DNA from: Romanomermis culicivorax
Lineage: Eukaryota > Nematoda > Enoplea > Mermithida > Mermithidae
Length of the DNA: 64,000 nucleotides
NCBI GenBank assembly: GCA_963922205.1
Contig: CAWUHX010000350.1
Span: 186,001 to 250,000, forward strand
Reading direction: 5' to 3'
Shown here: positions 47,112-59,324 of the stretch, one piece after another
How the letters are laid out: the number at the start of each line of letters is the position of its first letter
Numbering within the stretch: the first letter of the stretch is position 1
Translations under genes and position numbers: made by a program
Notes under the pieces: model-generated
Seen by the model: only the letters and a program-made list of their open reading frames with translations
Databases searched by the model: none
What the model was told of the DNA's origin: nothing

Positions 47112-48519
47112 CACCGCTCCCCATTGTCGTAGACCACCTTGAGCGAATGTCACTTGAACAAACAAAACTTGCAAGTAGAGGAACTCCGTCCTAACAGGCC
47201 ATCACCAGGAGAAGCTGAGGATGCCCCTTGGCAGTGCCCAATGGGGCTGATGGCAATGTTGTAGTGTTTTGAGCCGATTTGAGGATGTGTAGGGCAGGAC
47301 CTCCGGACTTGGTCCACAAATGTTGCGGCCAAAAGTGCATCAGCAACACCAGGGCCCTACTACTCACTCTGTCTGCACCGATACACTTGAGCCCATGCCA
47401 ATGATGGGGTTAGACGGGCCACTACCTTTGGGAGATCAGAGAGTGAAGTTGACGTGCTCGTTTGTGACATTGTAGTTGGAATAGTGGTGGAGCAAGGCGT
47501 AGAGTGGACTAGATAGTATGGCCACTTGCGGGATGAAGCATTTGCACCACTGCACAAGACTTAATAAACTCTGCATATCTTTCTTCATTTGTGGGAATTG
47601 TATTCAGCAAAGGCTTTGACTTTTTGAGGATCAGCAGTGAATTTTTGAGGATCAGTTCCACATCGAGGAGGTGACCTAGGAACTTGACTCATGGTGGCAG
47701 GAATTCACACTTGTCGGGCTGAAGCGTAAGGTTGGCTGTGCCTAAAGCATCAAAGATGATTTGCAAATGTTCCAAATGTTTATTGAAAGAATTTGAAAGT
47801 AATATTATGTGGTCAATGTAGACAAGGCAAATTTTCAAATTGAATGGGTGTAAAATTCTATTTATTTATTGTTGGAATTCAGCAGGGCTGTTCTTCATGC
47901 AAAAGTTCATAACTTTGAAGCGGAACAGACCTTCCCACCAGATGAAGTGTGCTTTGTCACATACATTGTGGTCAAGGGGTACCTCCCAGTATGCTGCTTT
48001 CAAATCAAGCATCATAAAAAATTTGGCTTGTCCCATGATGTCCAAGTAGTTGTCGATCTGTGGTATCGGAAAGCAATCACTGGGCCTTACTTCAGTTATG
48101 GTGCGGTAGTCTATGAGGGGCGGCAAGAACCATCCTTTTTCTTTCCAGGAATAGCTGTGCAGCCCAAGGCAATGGAGAAGGTTTAATGAAATCATTGTTA
48201 AGCATTTCTTGAACATGGCAGTGGACAATCAGTCTTGGCTCCATGGCCCTGCAGTAATAATGGGGGGATACTGGTTTTGCTGTGCTGGTCTCGATGCTGA
48301 TGGTCCATTTGTTTGCGTGAGTGAGCTTGTGGGGGGGGGGCTAAAGACGTCTCGATTTGGCCGAAGCATTCTGAGGGCCTTTTCTGTCATTTTGTTCATG
48401 CCCAATCCCTTGATGGTGTGGTGCCGCAGGGACTTGTCCTATGCAGCTGGTTCATGGTCAGTCAAATTGCAGTCTGAGGCGGCAATGGCGACATGTCATA
48501 TGCTCAAATCCAAGTGGCT

Positions 48520-48690
48520 GGTGCATCAGAAAAATAACAGTCAGTGAGGGGCTAGAACCCTCGACCTTCTGCATACCAGGCAGATGCGCTATCCAACTGC
48601 AATAACTGAGCCATGTGTATGGTTTGGAAATTGTGGTTATAGTGTCAATGGTGAGTGCAGGGCATGCCACATAATGAATAACCAGACGCA
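48520..48690 (-). repeat. SINE with tRNA-Thr-like head
   Basis: Minus strand: GCAGTTGGATAGCGCATCTG, anticodon arm CTGCCTGGTATGCAG with GGT in the loop, and GGTCGAGGGTTCTAGCCCC, then TTATTTTTCTGATGCACCAG as at 31055. Inserted in gypsy copy 2. Confidence 0.7.
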
Positions 48691-48754
48691 CCACTACAAC
48701 ACCCCTCCCCCTTTAAGGAGGAAGGGCCCTGGATGGTCACCAATATTGTATGTC

Positions 48755-49310
48755 AAAATTGTTAGGCTACTGTGGGTAGAGGATGATGTAACCGACCTTT
48801 GGGTTTAGACAAAGGAAGTTGCAACAGTTCTGACCACAGGCTAACAAAAACAATAAACTAAAAACTCTCACACGTTTCACCAGATACCCGCCAGTACTTC
48901 ACCAAACCTGAGGCAGAACACCTTGGCATGTACCTCAGGAGAACCTACCCAAGTCTCCACTCCTAATCTTATAAAATCCTCCACTACGCTCACAAAACAA
49001 TACAAGTTACCTGTCCAACTTGTATTGGGAATGTGACGGGTGATGCCAAAAACAATAATTAATAATTATATAATAAAAGGTGACTTGCGGTGACACTCTT
49101 CTCTATGTAAATTTTCTTTTCTTTTTCATCCTTCCGCCTGCACACTGCCGCTGGAAGCTGAACACGTGCACCTGTGGCAACCCTGACAAAATCCAGGTGG
49201 CTAGTGCATCAGAAAAATTACACTCCGTGAGTGGCTCAAATCCTCGACCTTCTGCATACAAGGCAGATGGGCAATCCAACTGTGCTAACTGAGCCATATG
49301 GATGGGAAAT
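48755..49310 (-). repeat. Repeat B joined to a tRNA-Thr-like SINE head
   Basis: 48755-49195 is repeat B in reverse. Without a gap, 49200-49310 continues on the minus strand as a tRNA-like head (GTTGGATTGCCCATCTGCC, TGT in the anticodon loop) and the SINE body TTTTTCTGATGCACTAGCCA. The junction is at CAGGGTTGCCACAGG. Confidence 0.65.
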
Positions 49311-49610
49311 TGTGGTTCTAGTGGTGATGGTGAGTGGGGGGGGCATGGCTGCGTAATGAATAGCCAGATGCACCCTAACAATAGACACTGATATTGCTGT
49401 TTGGAGTCGAAACTGTCACAGCTTCTAAAGTGTGTTTGGTGATGGTGACCAATTGGATGGGGCAAAGTTTGATGCTGTTTGGCCTATTGTAAACCAATGA
49501 TAGAGGACACACGCAATTGGTGATGTTGATGATGGCACTTTCAAGCCAGAATTTGGTAGTTACTTGATTGTTGGTCGATGGTTGAATGATGAAATGGGGG
49601 ATCGAGGCGG

Positions 49611-50032
49611 AAGTTGTTGAGGCAACCTGTTCCCGCTACTTGGGGCTCCAGTAAAAGTTAGGCTCAGTCCGGGACTTGAACCCAGGACCTTGCGGCTACC
49701 ATCCGCACACTCTAACCAACTGAGCCAACCCAGCAGCGGGAAAGGCGCTCTCTTTTTGCAACAATTCGTAGTTGAGGTGGCTGCTTTGGCCACTCTCAAC
49801 ATCTCTCCGCCGCCGAGTTTGATGGATCGTCAAGAGCCACCAGTGTTGAGGCAACCTGTTCCCGCTACTCGATGCTTCAGTAAAAGTTAGGCTCAGTCCG
49901 TGACTTGAACCCAGGACCTTGCCACTACAGACGGCACGCTCTAACCAACTGAGCCAACTGAGCAGCAGGAAAGGCGCTCTCTTTTTGCAACAATTCGTAG
50001 TTGAGGTGGCTGCTTTGGCCACTCTCAACAAA
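49611..50032 (-). repeat. Tandemly duplicated tRNA-derived SINE
   Basis: Two copies of about 235 bases (49611-49845 and 49846-50032). Each has, on the minus strand, GGCTCAGTTGGTTAGAGTGT, an anticodon arm with stem GCGG/CCGC, and CCTGGGTTCAAGTC (box B). Both have the shared flank GTTGAGGTGGCTGCTTTGG on the + strand. Confidence 0.72.
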
Positions 50033-52495
50033 GTCAAAGGGAACACTGTTTCTGATGGAGGCTTGGGCAACAAGGAAAATTGGTTTGGCCAACTCCCGGA
50101 CCTCCATCTACCATGCAGGCAGGGCAGGTGGTGTGAGCTAGATAGCGTGTGCCGAATAAGACTGAATATTGGGTGCCAGTATTGATAAGGGAATAAGCAC
50201 TGACACTGCTGATCTTTACTGGTATTTGAAAAGTGCAGATAGAAGTGTACTTCTTGGCAAACACTTTCACAGAGAGTGTGAGATTGTCTATTTGACAGAC
50301 TGAGGATAGGATCATCTACAGCACAGGCCCTAGGGGCCCAACAGATGACACCAGGGCTGACAATAGGCGCGACCAAGGCGATTTCTCTTGAGGGCATGAC
50401 CATTTTGGCAGTGGATGTAGTTTGATCATTTGCATTGGCCTGCAGAGTTATAGCTGTGGTGGCAGCAAAGGTTGTTGGTAATGCTGGTAGCACTAGTGGA
50501 ATTTCACAGGATTGAGAACTGGGGCAGGATGAATACATAGGTGTAGTAACGTAGGAAGCTAGTGATGCAGTATAATGGATGTGTTGTTCTCATAGTGCTG
50601 CGTATTTATAGTTTGGGTATGCAGTGTACGTGTTCCAGACAAGATCATTAGTAGGAAGAAAACAATTACCTTGATTATAGTATCCTCATTAGCCACAAGA
50701 ATAATGGTTTCCTCTCGGAATGGGCATGCCGTGTCCCAGTGTTCAATCAAATTGTGTTCGTATATTTTTGGAATTTGTTCAGGAATAAAGGGCAGGCTGC
50801 TGCATAGTGTAGCTCGAGCAGCTTTGATCATTTCACTGTGTTGTTTGGGCGTTTTGACACTCTAGCCTCAGTCAAATTGATTGCGGTGGTGGTTACAAGA
50901 TTGTAAGTTGTCTCCTGGAGGAGGATCCTGCAGGTGGGGTTGAGGTTGGTCAGGGTGGTAGCTGAATTGGTGTTCTTTGTGTTTGCAGTCCCATCCTTCG
51001 ATCAGTTGTTCCAGTAGAATTTCAGGTTGTGGCTGTGGTTGTTGGAAAGAAACGTTTTTGGGTGGGGCTGGCGATATGTCCTTGGTGCAGCGATCCGCGA
51101 GTGGATCTCAGTTGGGATGGCCCTCTTTAGAATAGTCTGTGCTGCCCTGGCACTCAAAATGGCCAAATGAAGATAGATTGGGGTGATTGCAGTGTCAGGG
51201 CATCCGGAATGGCTTGCTTCACCAGAATCGGTTGTTCAAAGGTGCTGATCTCTGCTTTTGTGGCCTTGTGGACACTGCGAGACTTAGGGATGGCATTTGC
51301 CAATTAATCAACCTTTGTGTAGGTTTTGGCTAGCTCGCCAATAGTCAATTGATAGAAAACAGGCATTTTAGTCAAAAAGGTGTCAATGACTTGTTTGTGC
51401 CAGTAGGTTTGGTGTTTATTTTGGTACAGTAACTGAGCCTAAACCTTACTTAGAAATGCTGGGGGCGCCATCAATTATGAGTGGATGCATATTATCAGCA
51501 ATTGTTTTAATTCGGCTATCTTCTTCACAGTATGACAAACACAGCAGATTGAAAGGAGGTTGCAGATTTTTGTAGTAATTGTTGGGAGAGAACCGGAATG
51601 GATGCATTTCATTTAATATGGCATGCAAGTACCATGCATCACATGGTACTTGCATGCCATATTATGTGATCATACTGTACAACACGTATCACTCCTCCTC
51701 ACCGATATTGATCCCCTCCGTTAAGGTGAAAAACGATGCAGCCGTGGCCTTATTCTTGCAGATTGACAAACTGGTGTCTTTCCTGGAACTTGATCATGAG
51801 TGTGATTGTGCTATTCTGCCGCTTGATCTTTTGTCTGCCGTGCTGGACTTTGCAGTCGCTAAAGTTGAGGAAAACGCCAGTGTGCCATACTTTCTGACAA
51901 GCTTCACATCCTCAAACTATGTCGTCAATGTTTATCTTCATGTTCGGCCACCAAGAATATTGTCTCGCCAGGTGCTTGGTTCTTACAATTTTTTGTTCAG
52001 TTGCTGAAGAATTTGGTCTTGGAAAGCTGCTGGGATCACAGCATGCGGTGAATTGTCACTTTCAAGAATGATGATGTCATCTTGAATCCTGAGCAATAAT
52101 TGTTAGTTGGAATATGGCCGTTATTTATGCACATGGATTGATAATTTGTTCCACCATCGACGAATAATGAATTGCCTGACTGTTTTCAAAATTATATCTT
52201 TGCTGATGCAACTTGCCAATTAAAATTTGCTGATCGACAATTCATTTGTGTTTTTGACGTTCACAGAACAGGAGGAAGCTTCTTTTTTGTCAAATTCGCC
52301 ATCCAGGCCTATTGGTAGGCATGAAAGTGCATCTGCCCTGCAGTGCTTTGCTGTTTGCTGGAATAAAATTTCATAATTATATCCCATAAGAGCTATGGTC
52401 CATCGTTGGAGATTTTGAATCATCATAACTGGCAGCTTCTTATTGGGGCTGAAAATGGCTAGTAGCTGCTTATTGTCTGTGATCAGCTCAAATTT

Positions 52496-53065
52496 TGTTG
52501 TATTTTGAAAATAAGTTGATGCTTGATGAGTCAGGCAGGAGTCTGATCCCAGAGTTCGTCCTTAATGTATGTATTTCCTATGCCCACGCTTACCCCATTA
52601 GGTTAAATAAATGTACTTAAACCCGACACACCTTACAAATCAAGGAAAGATGCTTCCTTAACATGTCTCCCAAATTAGAATAAACGCAAGAAAGAAAAGC
52701 ATTTCTTCAACCTTTACCTTTACGCAATAAAAACACTGACTAACAAAAATGGGGCTAGGCAAGATCACAAAAACTTCACTCCCACGCACTACGGAGATAA
52801 GACAATGAAAATAGGTGTGCGGGGAGGCAGCGAGTACGATATAAAAATCAATGTTGAGTGTATGATATAGAAAAACAATTTAACATACAATGAGAGAGAG
52901 AGAGCCAACACATGTGTACCAAAATGCACTACAGTAAGAGCCAACACATGTGTACCAAAATGCACTACTGTTGATGGTCCGCATTGTTCGCTCCACTTGG
53001 TACTTGCAGGCCTCATGCTAGGATTGACAAAAAATGATGAAATCAGCGGAAACATACTACAACAA
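52496..53065. mobile_element. Solo LTR of family A inside gypsy 3
   Basis: TGTTGTATTTTGAAAAT to CATACTACAACA, with the 4-base target duplication ATTT on both sides. A short internal tandem duplication (GAGCCAACACATGTGTACCA twice, near 52899 and 52939) is specific to this copy. Confidence 0.88.
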
Positions 53066-53754
53066 TTTCGGTCCAAAAGGTATTGATGCAATTTTTTCCC
53101 ACCCTAAATGACTGAAAGTGCTTCTTTTTCCACTTGACTGTAGCACCTTTTATGGCCATTGGGGGTCTTTGAAGCAAATGCAATTGGCTTCTCAGATCCA
53201 TCAGGATATTTGTGTGAAATGACTGCTTCTAGGCTATATAATGAGGCATCTGTTGCAATTCTGGCTGATATTGAACTAGCCTTGTTGTTGAAAAGCTTAA
53301 TCCTCTGACTCTGACCACTTGAAGGGCATTTCCTTCCTGTATAAGGCATTTAGAGGTGCTGACAACTGTGAAAATCCTTGGATAGATTTGTTGTAGTAAT
53401 TGACTTTGCCCATAAAAGACTGTGATTCTTGGAGATTCTTTGGGCGTGGCGATTGTTGAACAGCTTCACCACTGGACTCTGATGGCTGAACGCCTCTTGC
53501 ATCAATGATGTGGCCCAAATATTCAACTTCTTTCTTGAAAAACTCACACTTGGATTTGTTGCAGTGAAGGCAATTGTCTTCAAGAATGTTCTTGATCATT
53601 TCTTCCCTCACAATTATACCGTCCAAGTAGTTGGCATATTCATTCAGTCCAGATACAATATGTTCCAGCAAGTGTCGAAAAATGGCAGGTGTACTGGCAA
53701 CTCCAAATGGCAATTGTTAATATTGGAACAGGCCTGCAAGTGTATTGACTATAC

Positions 53755-54005
53755 ATGCACGTGGGTCAGGGGGAGGTGAGCCCTCCAACCTGAGACCCTG
53801 AACACCCCTCCCTGACCTGAAAAATTCATCAAACACCCCTCCCTAAACTTTCATAGAGACAATTTTTTTGATATTTTTGATGCATATTTTGTATGAAAAG
53901 CATGCTTGTAAAGCTTTTTTTATTTTTTGGCTCACCCATAATCCACCCCCCCCCCCGGCTGAAAAGTCTAAACAGCCTCCCCCTAGAAAATTCTTGCCGT
54001 ACATG
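53755..54005. repeat. Dispersed repeat I inside gypsy 3
   Basis: Shares CTGAGACCCTG, AATTCATCAAACAC, TTTTGTATGAAAAGCATGCT and AGAAAATTCTTGCCGTACATG with 12375-12610. It separates the two halves of the gypsy 3 reverse transcriptase. Confidence 0.72.
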
Positions 54006-54439
54006 ACCACCATAAGCTTCTTTGATTCATCATTTAACTCCGTTTGAAGATAGGCGTTAGACAAATCGATTTTTGAAGACGTTTGTCCATTCTTGAGCTG
54101 CTGGAATAGCTCTTCTAGCCTTGGAATTGGATATTGATCAACATTGAGCTGGGGGTTGACTGCGACTTTAAAACGTCCACAGATTCGCATCTTGCCATTT
54201 AGCTTTGATACTGCTACAATAGGTGCTGCCCAGTAGCTTGTTTTGATTGGCTTCTAGACATGTTGGCCTGTCAGATGATCAATTTCCGCCTTGACAGCTT
54301 CCACTTTTGAAAATGGAATGGACCTTGGTTTGAAAAAATTAGGCATTGCGTCAGGCTTCCGATGAAGGCTGGCCTTGTACAATTTGCATAATCCAAGTCC
54401 TGACTTAAATACTTTGAAATGTCTATTTAGTATTTAATT

Positions 54440-54933
54440 TAGCTAATTTAGTCACGCCTTCCAACCCTGTCCTAGTACTGTATGCTTTTTGTGTCTTCCC
54501 TATGCTTGCTTCCTACGGTGGGCCTAGCCACACCTCTGTGCTTCTGTGCATGCCTCTGTATCTATTTCCTCTGTGTACACATGTTTTGTGGGACCATCGC
54601 TACTGTCCCACTTGAGACTACTGTCTGGCGGGGCTTTTACTGTTTACTGTGTGCAGGTGTTGGAATTACGGTAGTCGTGGAATTTTAGTGTAGGTTGTAG
54701 GGGACCAGCTGCCGTTGTGCAAATTAATTGGGGCGTCTTAATTGAGTCAATAGCTGCTACTGGGGTGTGGAAGGATCAAAATAAAGTACTTCACATAATT
54801 TTACAGGAATGTTTGGGTGTGAATCCCAGACACCCTTGAGACGATAGGTTAAGAAATGAAATAATATTTAATAATAATTATCACATAGTATACACTATAT
54901 ATTTACAGTACTGCATTAGCAGGTACGTTACAG
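54440..54933 (+). mobile_element. LTR family C, 3' portion
   Basis: Contains GTGTGGAAGGATCAAAATAA, TTTGGGTGTGAATCCCAGAC and CCTTGAGACGATAGGTTAAG, and ends GTACGTTACA like the complete copies at 27046 and 57696. The 5' part is missing. Confidence 0.78.
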
Positions 54934-55017
54934 ATTACAGTGATATTGGCCTATAGAAGTATATGCATATAGTATAGTATATAGAACTATACACCTTATC
55001 TTTTCTTTTCCCTTCAG

Positions 55018-55555
55018 GAATGTTCCACATGGAAGATGGTTATGGTGAAGTTGCTCACATATTAGAGCACGCAGTTTTGGAAAATGGTACATTAGAGGTG
55101 AGACCAGACGGGGTGTAGCCAACTGCACCTTCTTTTTTTTGATTAAAATAATTTATTTGCTTTTTTTTTATTTCAGGTTGATAAATCATTGTATTCCAAA
55201 GCCAGACTTCAAGGCAGCACCATTGATGCTGAAACATTAATGGAAGAAACAGTTTTTGAATTGGAAATCCCGCAAATCTTTCTTAAAGATACATTTGATG
55301 AGTGAGTGATATATATTTTTTCAATTTGTTTCAATACTAACCATTGTTTAATTTCAATAGCCTCATGCACAATGTGTTCAATATGGAAATCACCGAAGAA
55401 ATGGTCAAATACCATTATAAAATTGTCTCTGACGAATACGTGTATTTGAGAAAAAAGCATCAAGAGGAACACGTGTGGCAATATGATGGTGTCAACTTCT
55501 CATATTTAGCCTTGAATCAACGCCTGCCGTTGAATCGAGCTGTTGAAATGACTGA
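55018..55555 (+). CDS. Insulysin-like M16 metallopeptidase, exons 2-4 (zinc site)
   Basis: Exons 55018-55097, 55177-55301 and 55361-55555 are in phase with exon 1 and each other. Exon 2 reads MEDGYGEVAHILEHAVLENG, and HILEH is the inverted zinc motif HxxEH: two zinc-binding His and the catalytic Glu. Exon 3 (GSTIDAETLMEETVFELEI) corresponds to the NAFTS-type strand of insulysins. Exon 4 has EITEEMVKYHYKIVSDEYVY, where the Glu of SDEY probably supplies the third zinc ligand. M16A enzymes degrade small peptides inside a closed chamber. The active site appears intact, and exon borders have good GT-AG signals (GTGAGA, GTGAGT, GTAAGT). Confidence 0.85.
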
Positions 55556-55729
55556 GTAAGTTGCTTTTGAAGATCGACGACTAAACAATTCCAACAGTTA
55601 AAGTCAAATCTAACTTCTTTTTTGCTGACCTTCACTCTCCTCAACTGCACTTTAGACCGTCAACTGGACACAAAATGAGCCTCATCTTTGTTGCAATATT
55701 TTATACACAATAACCCCAAATTTTTTCAG

Positions 55730-57589
55730 TTTGACGAAGCTGGTGGTCAAGCTGCACAATCATTATTCCAACCTCAACTCCGCTAGCCTTATTGTTCGTA
55801 GTAGGGATGCAGCTTCGCCAGAAAATGTCGCCTACTTCCTTGAAAAACTGGGAGGAATAGAGCCCAAGACCGATACTCATAAATCGAATCTACTACTGCA
55901 TACATCCACTGAAATGCCATCTGTCTTCATAAGGGTCGTATCGGCCCAAAGTCCGGAGATGACCATTTTTTACTACTTGGCGTATGATGAGAAACACCTT
56001 CGATACAGTTTTCATGTATGGCTCAGAAATGCACTGCTTCGTGAGCTGGGCTCTCGCAGTCATACCGCAGCTTTTGATTTTATCAAGAATGTTGACGTGG
56101 ACTATTCTTTTTTATTTCCAAAAATTGTTGTTAAAGGAAAGAACCATTTCGTATTGCGTATACATGTCAGATTGATAGAAGATGATGTCATGGAACACCA
56201 ACTGATCCTAGAGTTACTGACTCACTGCTTGCACGCAATAAGCAACTATTCAGAATCTGATTGGTCCGAAGTGCATTCAGAACATACAAGTTTGGTAAGT
56301 CTATCAAGTCTAATTAAGCAGTACACCATCTCTCCATTTGGCAACCCGTTGTAATGTTGGTGACCATACAGACAATATTTTTGCCTTTATGGTATAAGTA
56401 CATCCAGTGGTCATCCACTAAAATCCATGAGGTACTTACAGTAATAGGGTAAAATACGTGAAAATGCACAAATGGTATAACATGCCTAAGCCTGAGTCCA
56501 GGCCTAAACCTAAACCTGAGTTTAAGCTTAACCCTAGGCCTATTTGTCGACAGTGAGCCTGTTGTATTTGTAAAATATATTTGAGGCATAGGCGGAGAAG
56601 GTAGGAAGAGTTGTTCAGGGATCGACCTTAATGCAAGTGTTTTGAACACCCATGCTTACCCCAGAAACTAACTCTTAAAGTACTTAAACCCCACAGTAAA
56701 ATAATCCAAAATAGAAAGCCTTTGGTTTTTGAATTCCAAAACACTTGAAGCCAAGAGAGGAGAAGTTTTTCCTATATATTTCACCTAATAGAAAATAAGT
56801 TACGTAACCATTACACAATATTATGAAATGGGCCGGGCTAATACAATGTGTGTTCTACATGCTGACAAAAACTAAAGGCACGGGGAACAGTGACTAGTAC
56901 AAGACATATAAAGCCAATAATGATAATAGAGAGCTCACCCACAGGCATATGGAATCTGGGCTACAGTAAAATGCTCCGAAGTGCTTTGCCCGATCCAAAT
57001 TGTACCTGCATGCATCTTTACAAAATCGACAAGCTATTAGAAAATCCTGAAGGTTGGCCGAAACACACTATAACAAGCCATACCAAACTAAGATGCTGAT
57101 GGGTAACCAATTATTCTTCATGTCCAGACTACCTTTGCGCCATGATATCACTTTTTGATCACACTCTAACATATTCCAGCAAAATTTTAGCAACCCTAGT
57201 TTTTCTTTGTTTTTATAGAATTCAAGTTTCGTGTCCAATAAAAAGTTGGCGACTTCCATTCGCAATTATGATCTTAGCAGAAGTATCGTCGAAAGTGTCG
57301 CAAATTTGAAATTTGATTTCAAATTCCAAAAGTCTATGATCAAACTTTTGATTGAAAGTAACTACTCTTACTCGCTCAGTGGGCAGCTACCAGAAAGTGA
57401 GCAAGACTAGGGCCTAAACTCTTTCTTTTCAGATGCATAAATTTTTTCTAGATTCCGATAATTCATCTTTCGTCACATCTGGTGCCATAAAATACAGTAT
57501 CGAAGCAAATTTATGGCCGACAATGGGATCAATGATGCAGCATTCAACAGAACTTCGAACAGATAGATTACCCACCTCCAAAACTTCAA
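55730..57589 (+). CDS. Insulysin-like M16 metallopeptidase, exons 5-7 (domain 2)
   Basis: Exon 5 (55730-56294) begins LTKLVVKLHNHYSNLNS, like LTNLVVKLFSEV of insulysins, and runs on as the second domain (MTIFYYLAYDEKHLRYSFHV, NHFVLRIHVRLIEDDVMEHQ). Exon 6 (57219-57396) and exon 7 (57452-57589) continue in phase (SIRNYDLSRSIVESVANLKF, RTDRLPTSKTS). Exon 7 is taken to end at a modest donor GTAACA, since this gives the phase needed by the next exon at 59325. The intron between exons 5 and 6 holds a solo LTR. An alternative reading continues past 57590 in another frame and cannot be excluded. Confidence 0.75.
56560..57075. mobile_element. Solo LTR of family A in M16 intron 5
   Basis: TGTTGTATTTGTAAAAT to CACACTATAACA, with the 4-base target duplication AGCC on both sides (56556-56559, 57076-57079). 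Confidence 0.88.
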
Positions 57590-57695
57590 GTAACATAGGA
57601 TGATACCAGGAAAACCACTGAGGAGTGCAAACATCAACTCCGTAGCATCTCTAGTGTTCTGGGGAAAAACATTGCATAGGAAATTTTGGTTATAC

Positions 57696-58500
57696 TGTAA
57701 CGACCAGATTTCTATTCTACATTTACTTGCTTTAATTCTAATCGGTCCAGGGGGACGGCACACAATAAGGGACGATGAATGAATAATAAAAACGGCAATA
57801 ATACAGAATAAACAATTCGCCGACGATTCTTTGCATCGACGCACAATAAAATATAAAAACGCTTCTGAATCAAACGATCCAAATCTGCATAAAAAATCTG
57901 TCTTTTTCCCCGTTTTCTTGTCTTTTATATCACTTCTTTGAACCACGCCTTCGCGTCCTGGGTGGTCCGCTTCCGTCTGCTCACCTAGCCAATCGCTGCT
58001 TCGCTTACCTGTTTCTGCCTACTGTATGCTTCTCTTTAGCCATGCCTCTTGCTTTAATTTACTCTCAATTTCCACGCTTACATGCCTTTAATCTACAGTA
58101 TGCTTTGCCGCAATGTTTTTTAGTTTTTCATGTGTTTTTTGGTTTTCCATGCATTCCTCCTAAATCTTCTGTCTGGGTCGGGATTTCTGTACTTTCTACA
58201 TGGGCAGGTGTGTTTACATGTCTGGGGGGGGGGGAATTGTTGTACCTACAGAATGTATATTTTCATGTGCATTATGAGGGCCAGGTGCCAATGTGCAAAT
58301 AATTATGTGCGTCTTTAATTGGGTCAATGGGGTGTGGGATGATCAAAATAAAGTGCTTCACATAAATTTATACGAATGTTTGGGTGTGAATTCCAGAGAC
58401 CCTTGAGACGATAGATTAATAATATGAATTTATAATTGAAAATGAATATCACAAAGTGTACATTTTATATTTACATCAATGCGTTAGCATGTATGTTACA
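57696..58500 (+). mobile_element. Solo LTR of family C in M16 intron 7
   Basis: TGTAACGACCAGATTTC to GTATGTTACA, with the 4-base target duplication ATAC on both sides (57692-57695, 58501-58504). It is highly similar to 27046-27873, including the block TCTGTCTGGGTCGGGATTTC. An AATAAA lies near the 3' side. Confidence 0.9.
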
Positions 58501-58659
58501 ATACATGGACTATGATTGCAAAAAAATTCTGAGTTTCAGTCAGTTCCAGTCCTTAGTTAGTCATTACACATTTTATTTGTGGAATAAAAAAAAATTTGTT
58601 GCATGCTTATATGAGTCTGACAAAGTTTGCATGAGTAGTTATAGGGGCCCGTACAAAGG

Positions 58660-59270
58660 ATAAAAATATACTCCTGTACAAAACATATACACGAAAGTTT
58701 GCCACCTCAACTGTGCAGGACGATACAAGCAGTAGGGATCGGATGGGTATCCGAATCAGAGTTCGAGACCTTGGGTATCTAAGCATTTTTTAAAGTCCAA
58801 GTCTGAGTCTGACCTGCCAAGAATTTTAAGTCTGAGTCCGAGTCTGAATCCAACCTGTCAAAAATTTCAAGTCTGAGTCCGAGTCCGAGTAACACCACTC
58901 ATGTATATCTATAGTAGGGATGGGACGAGTAACCGAGTCCGGGTTCAAAACCTCGGGTATCCAAGCATTTTTTCGAATCCAAGTCCAAGTCCGAGTCTGA
59001 CCTGTCAAAAATTTCAAGTCCAAGTCCAAGTCGGATTGAATTGCATCCTTAGGCTCCAGGCCTACTTTCCGCATGGAAGTAGAATTCTATGAGTAGAAGC
59101 TTCCGGGAATACTTTCTAAACCTTTTGTGTCATCCTGCATGCATAATGAAATTCTTTTACATTGTTGACCAAACTTTCGACACCCCTGTATGACCTCACA
59201 CAGTTAAGCTGACAAATTTTCATGTATATCTTTTGTACAGGGGTATCTTTTGTGTATTCCTGTAACTACA
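58660..59270. repeat. Repeat J with GAGTCCGAGT-rich duplicated blocks
   Basis: Two blocks, about 58735-58895 and 58915-59050, repeat GGGTATCC, AAGCATTTTTT and strings of CCAAGTCCGAGTCTGACCTG. They are followed by the repeat J segment shared with 28300-28620 (GGAAGTAGAATTCTATGAGT, then TTTCTAAACC). Sequence of similar type lies at 10490-10620. Confidence 0.6.
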
Positions 59271-59324
59271 TATAATCTAACATGCTGATATATCTTCACT
59301 TATATACTTTTTCTCTTAAAATAG

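Larger units (their letters stand above)
47112..51655 (-). pseudogene. Gypsy copy 2, decayed, same family as gypsy 1
   Basis: Minus-strand blocks parallel gypsy 1. Gag appears at 51540-51446 ([17 protein letters not shown]). The protease appears at 50315-50034, with SLINTGTQYS where gypsy 1 has an Asp-Thr-Gly, so the catalytic Asp is Asn. Reverse transcriptase is at 48228-47866 ([34 protein letters not shown]). Integrase is absent. The interior is broken by SINEs and repeat B (48520-49310) and by a doubled SINE (49611-50032). Divergence from gypsy 1 is much larger than between the LTRs seen elsewhere. Confidence 0.8.
51750..54420 (-). pseudogene. Ty3/gypsy element 3 (different lineage), decayed
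   Basis: Minus strand, in order: reverse transcriptase start (NPQLNVDQYPIPRLEELFQQ, SSKIDLSNAYLQTELN, 54190-54000); MPFGVASTPAIFRHLLEHIV and YLDGIIV, where the catalytic YxDD has lost its second Asp (53713-53590); thumb VEYLGHIIDARGVQPS; RNase H with RIATDASLYSLEAVISHKYP (53349-53104) and GYNYEILFQQTAKHCRADAL (52426-52220). An integrase zinc finger follows with HLARQYSWWPNMKINIDDIV and GCEACQ in shifting frames (about 52030-51900). The motifs resemble the nematode K02A2.6-like group. It is interrupted by a solo LTR A and by repeat I. Confidence 0.82.

Noticed and set aside
51579-52007. 142-codon + strand ORF
   Set aside because: The minus strand here encodes the gypsy 3 integrase zinc-finger region, so the + frame is a shadow.
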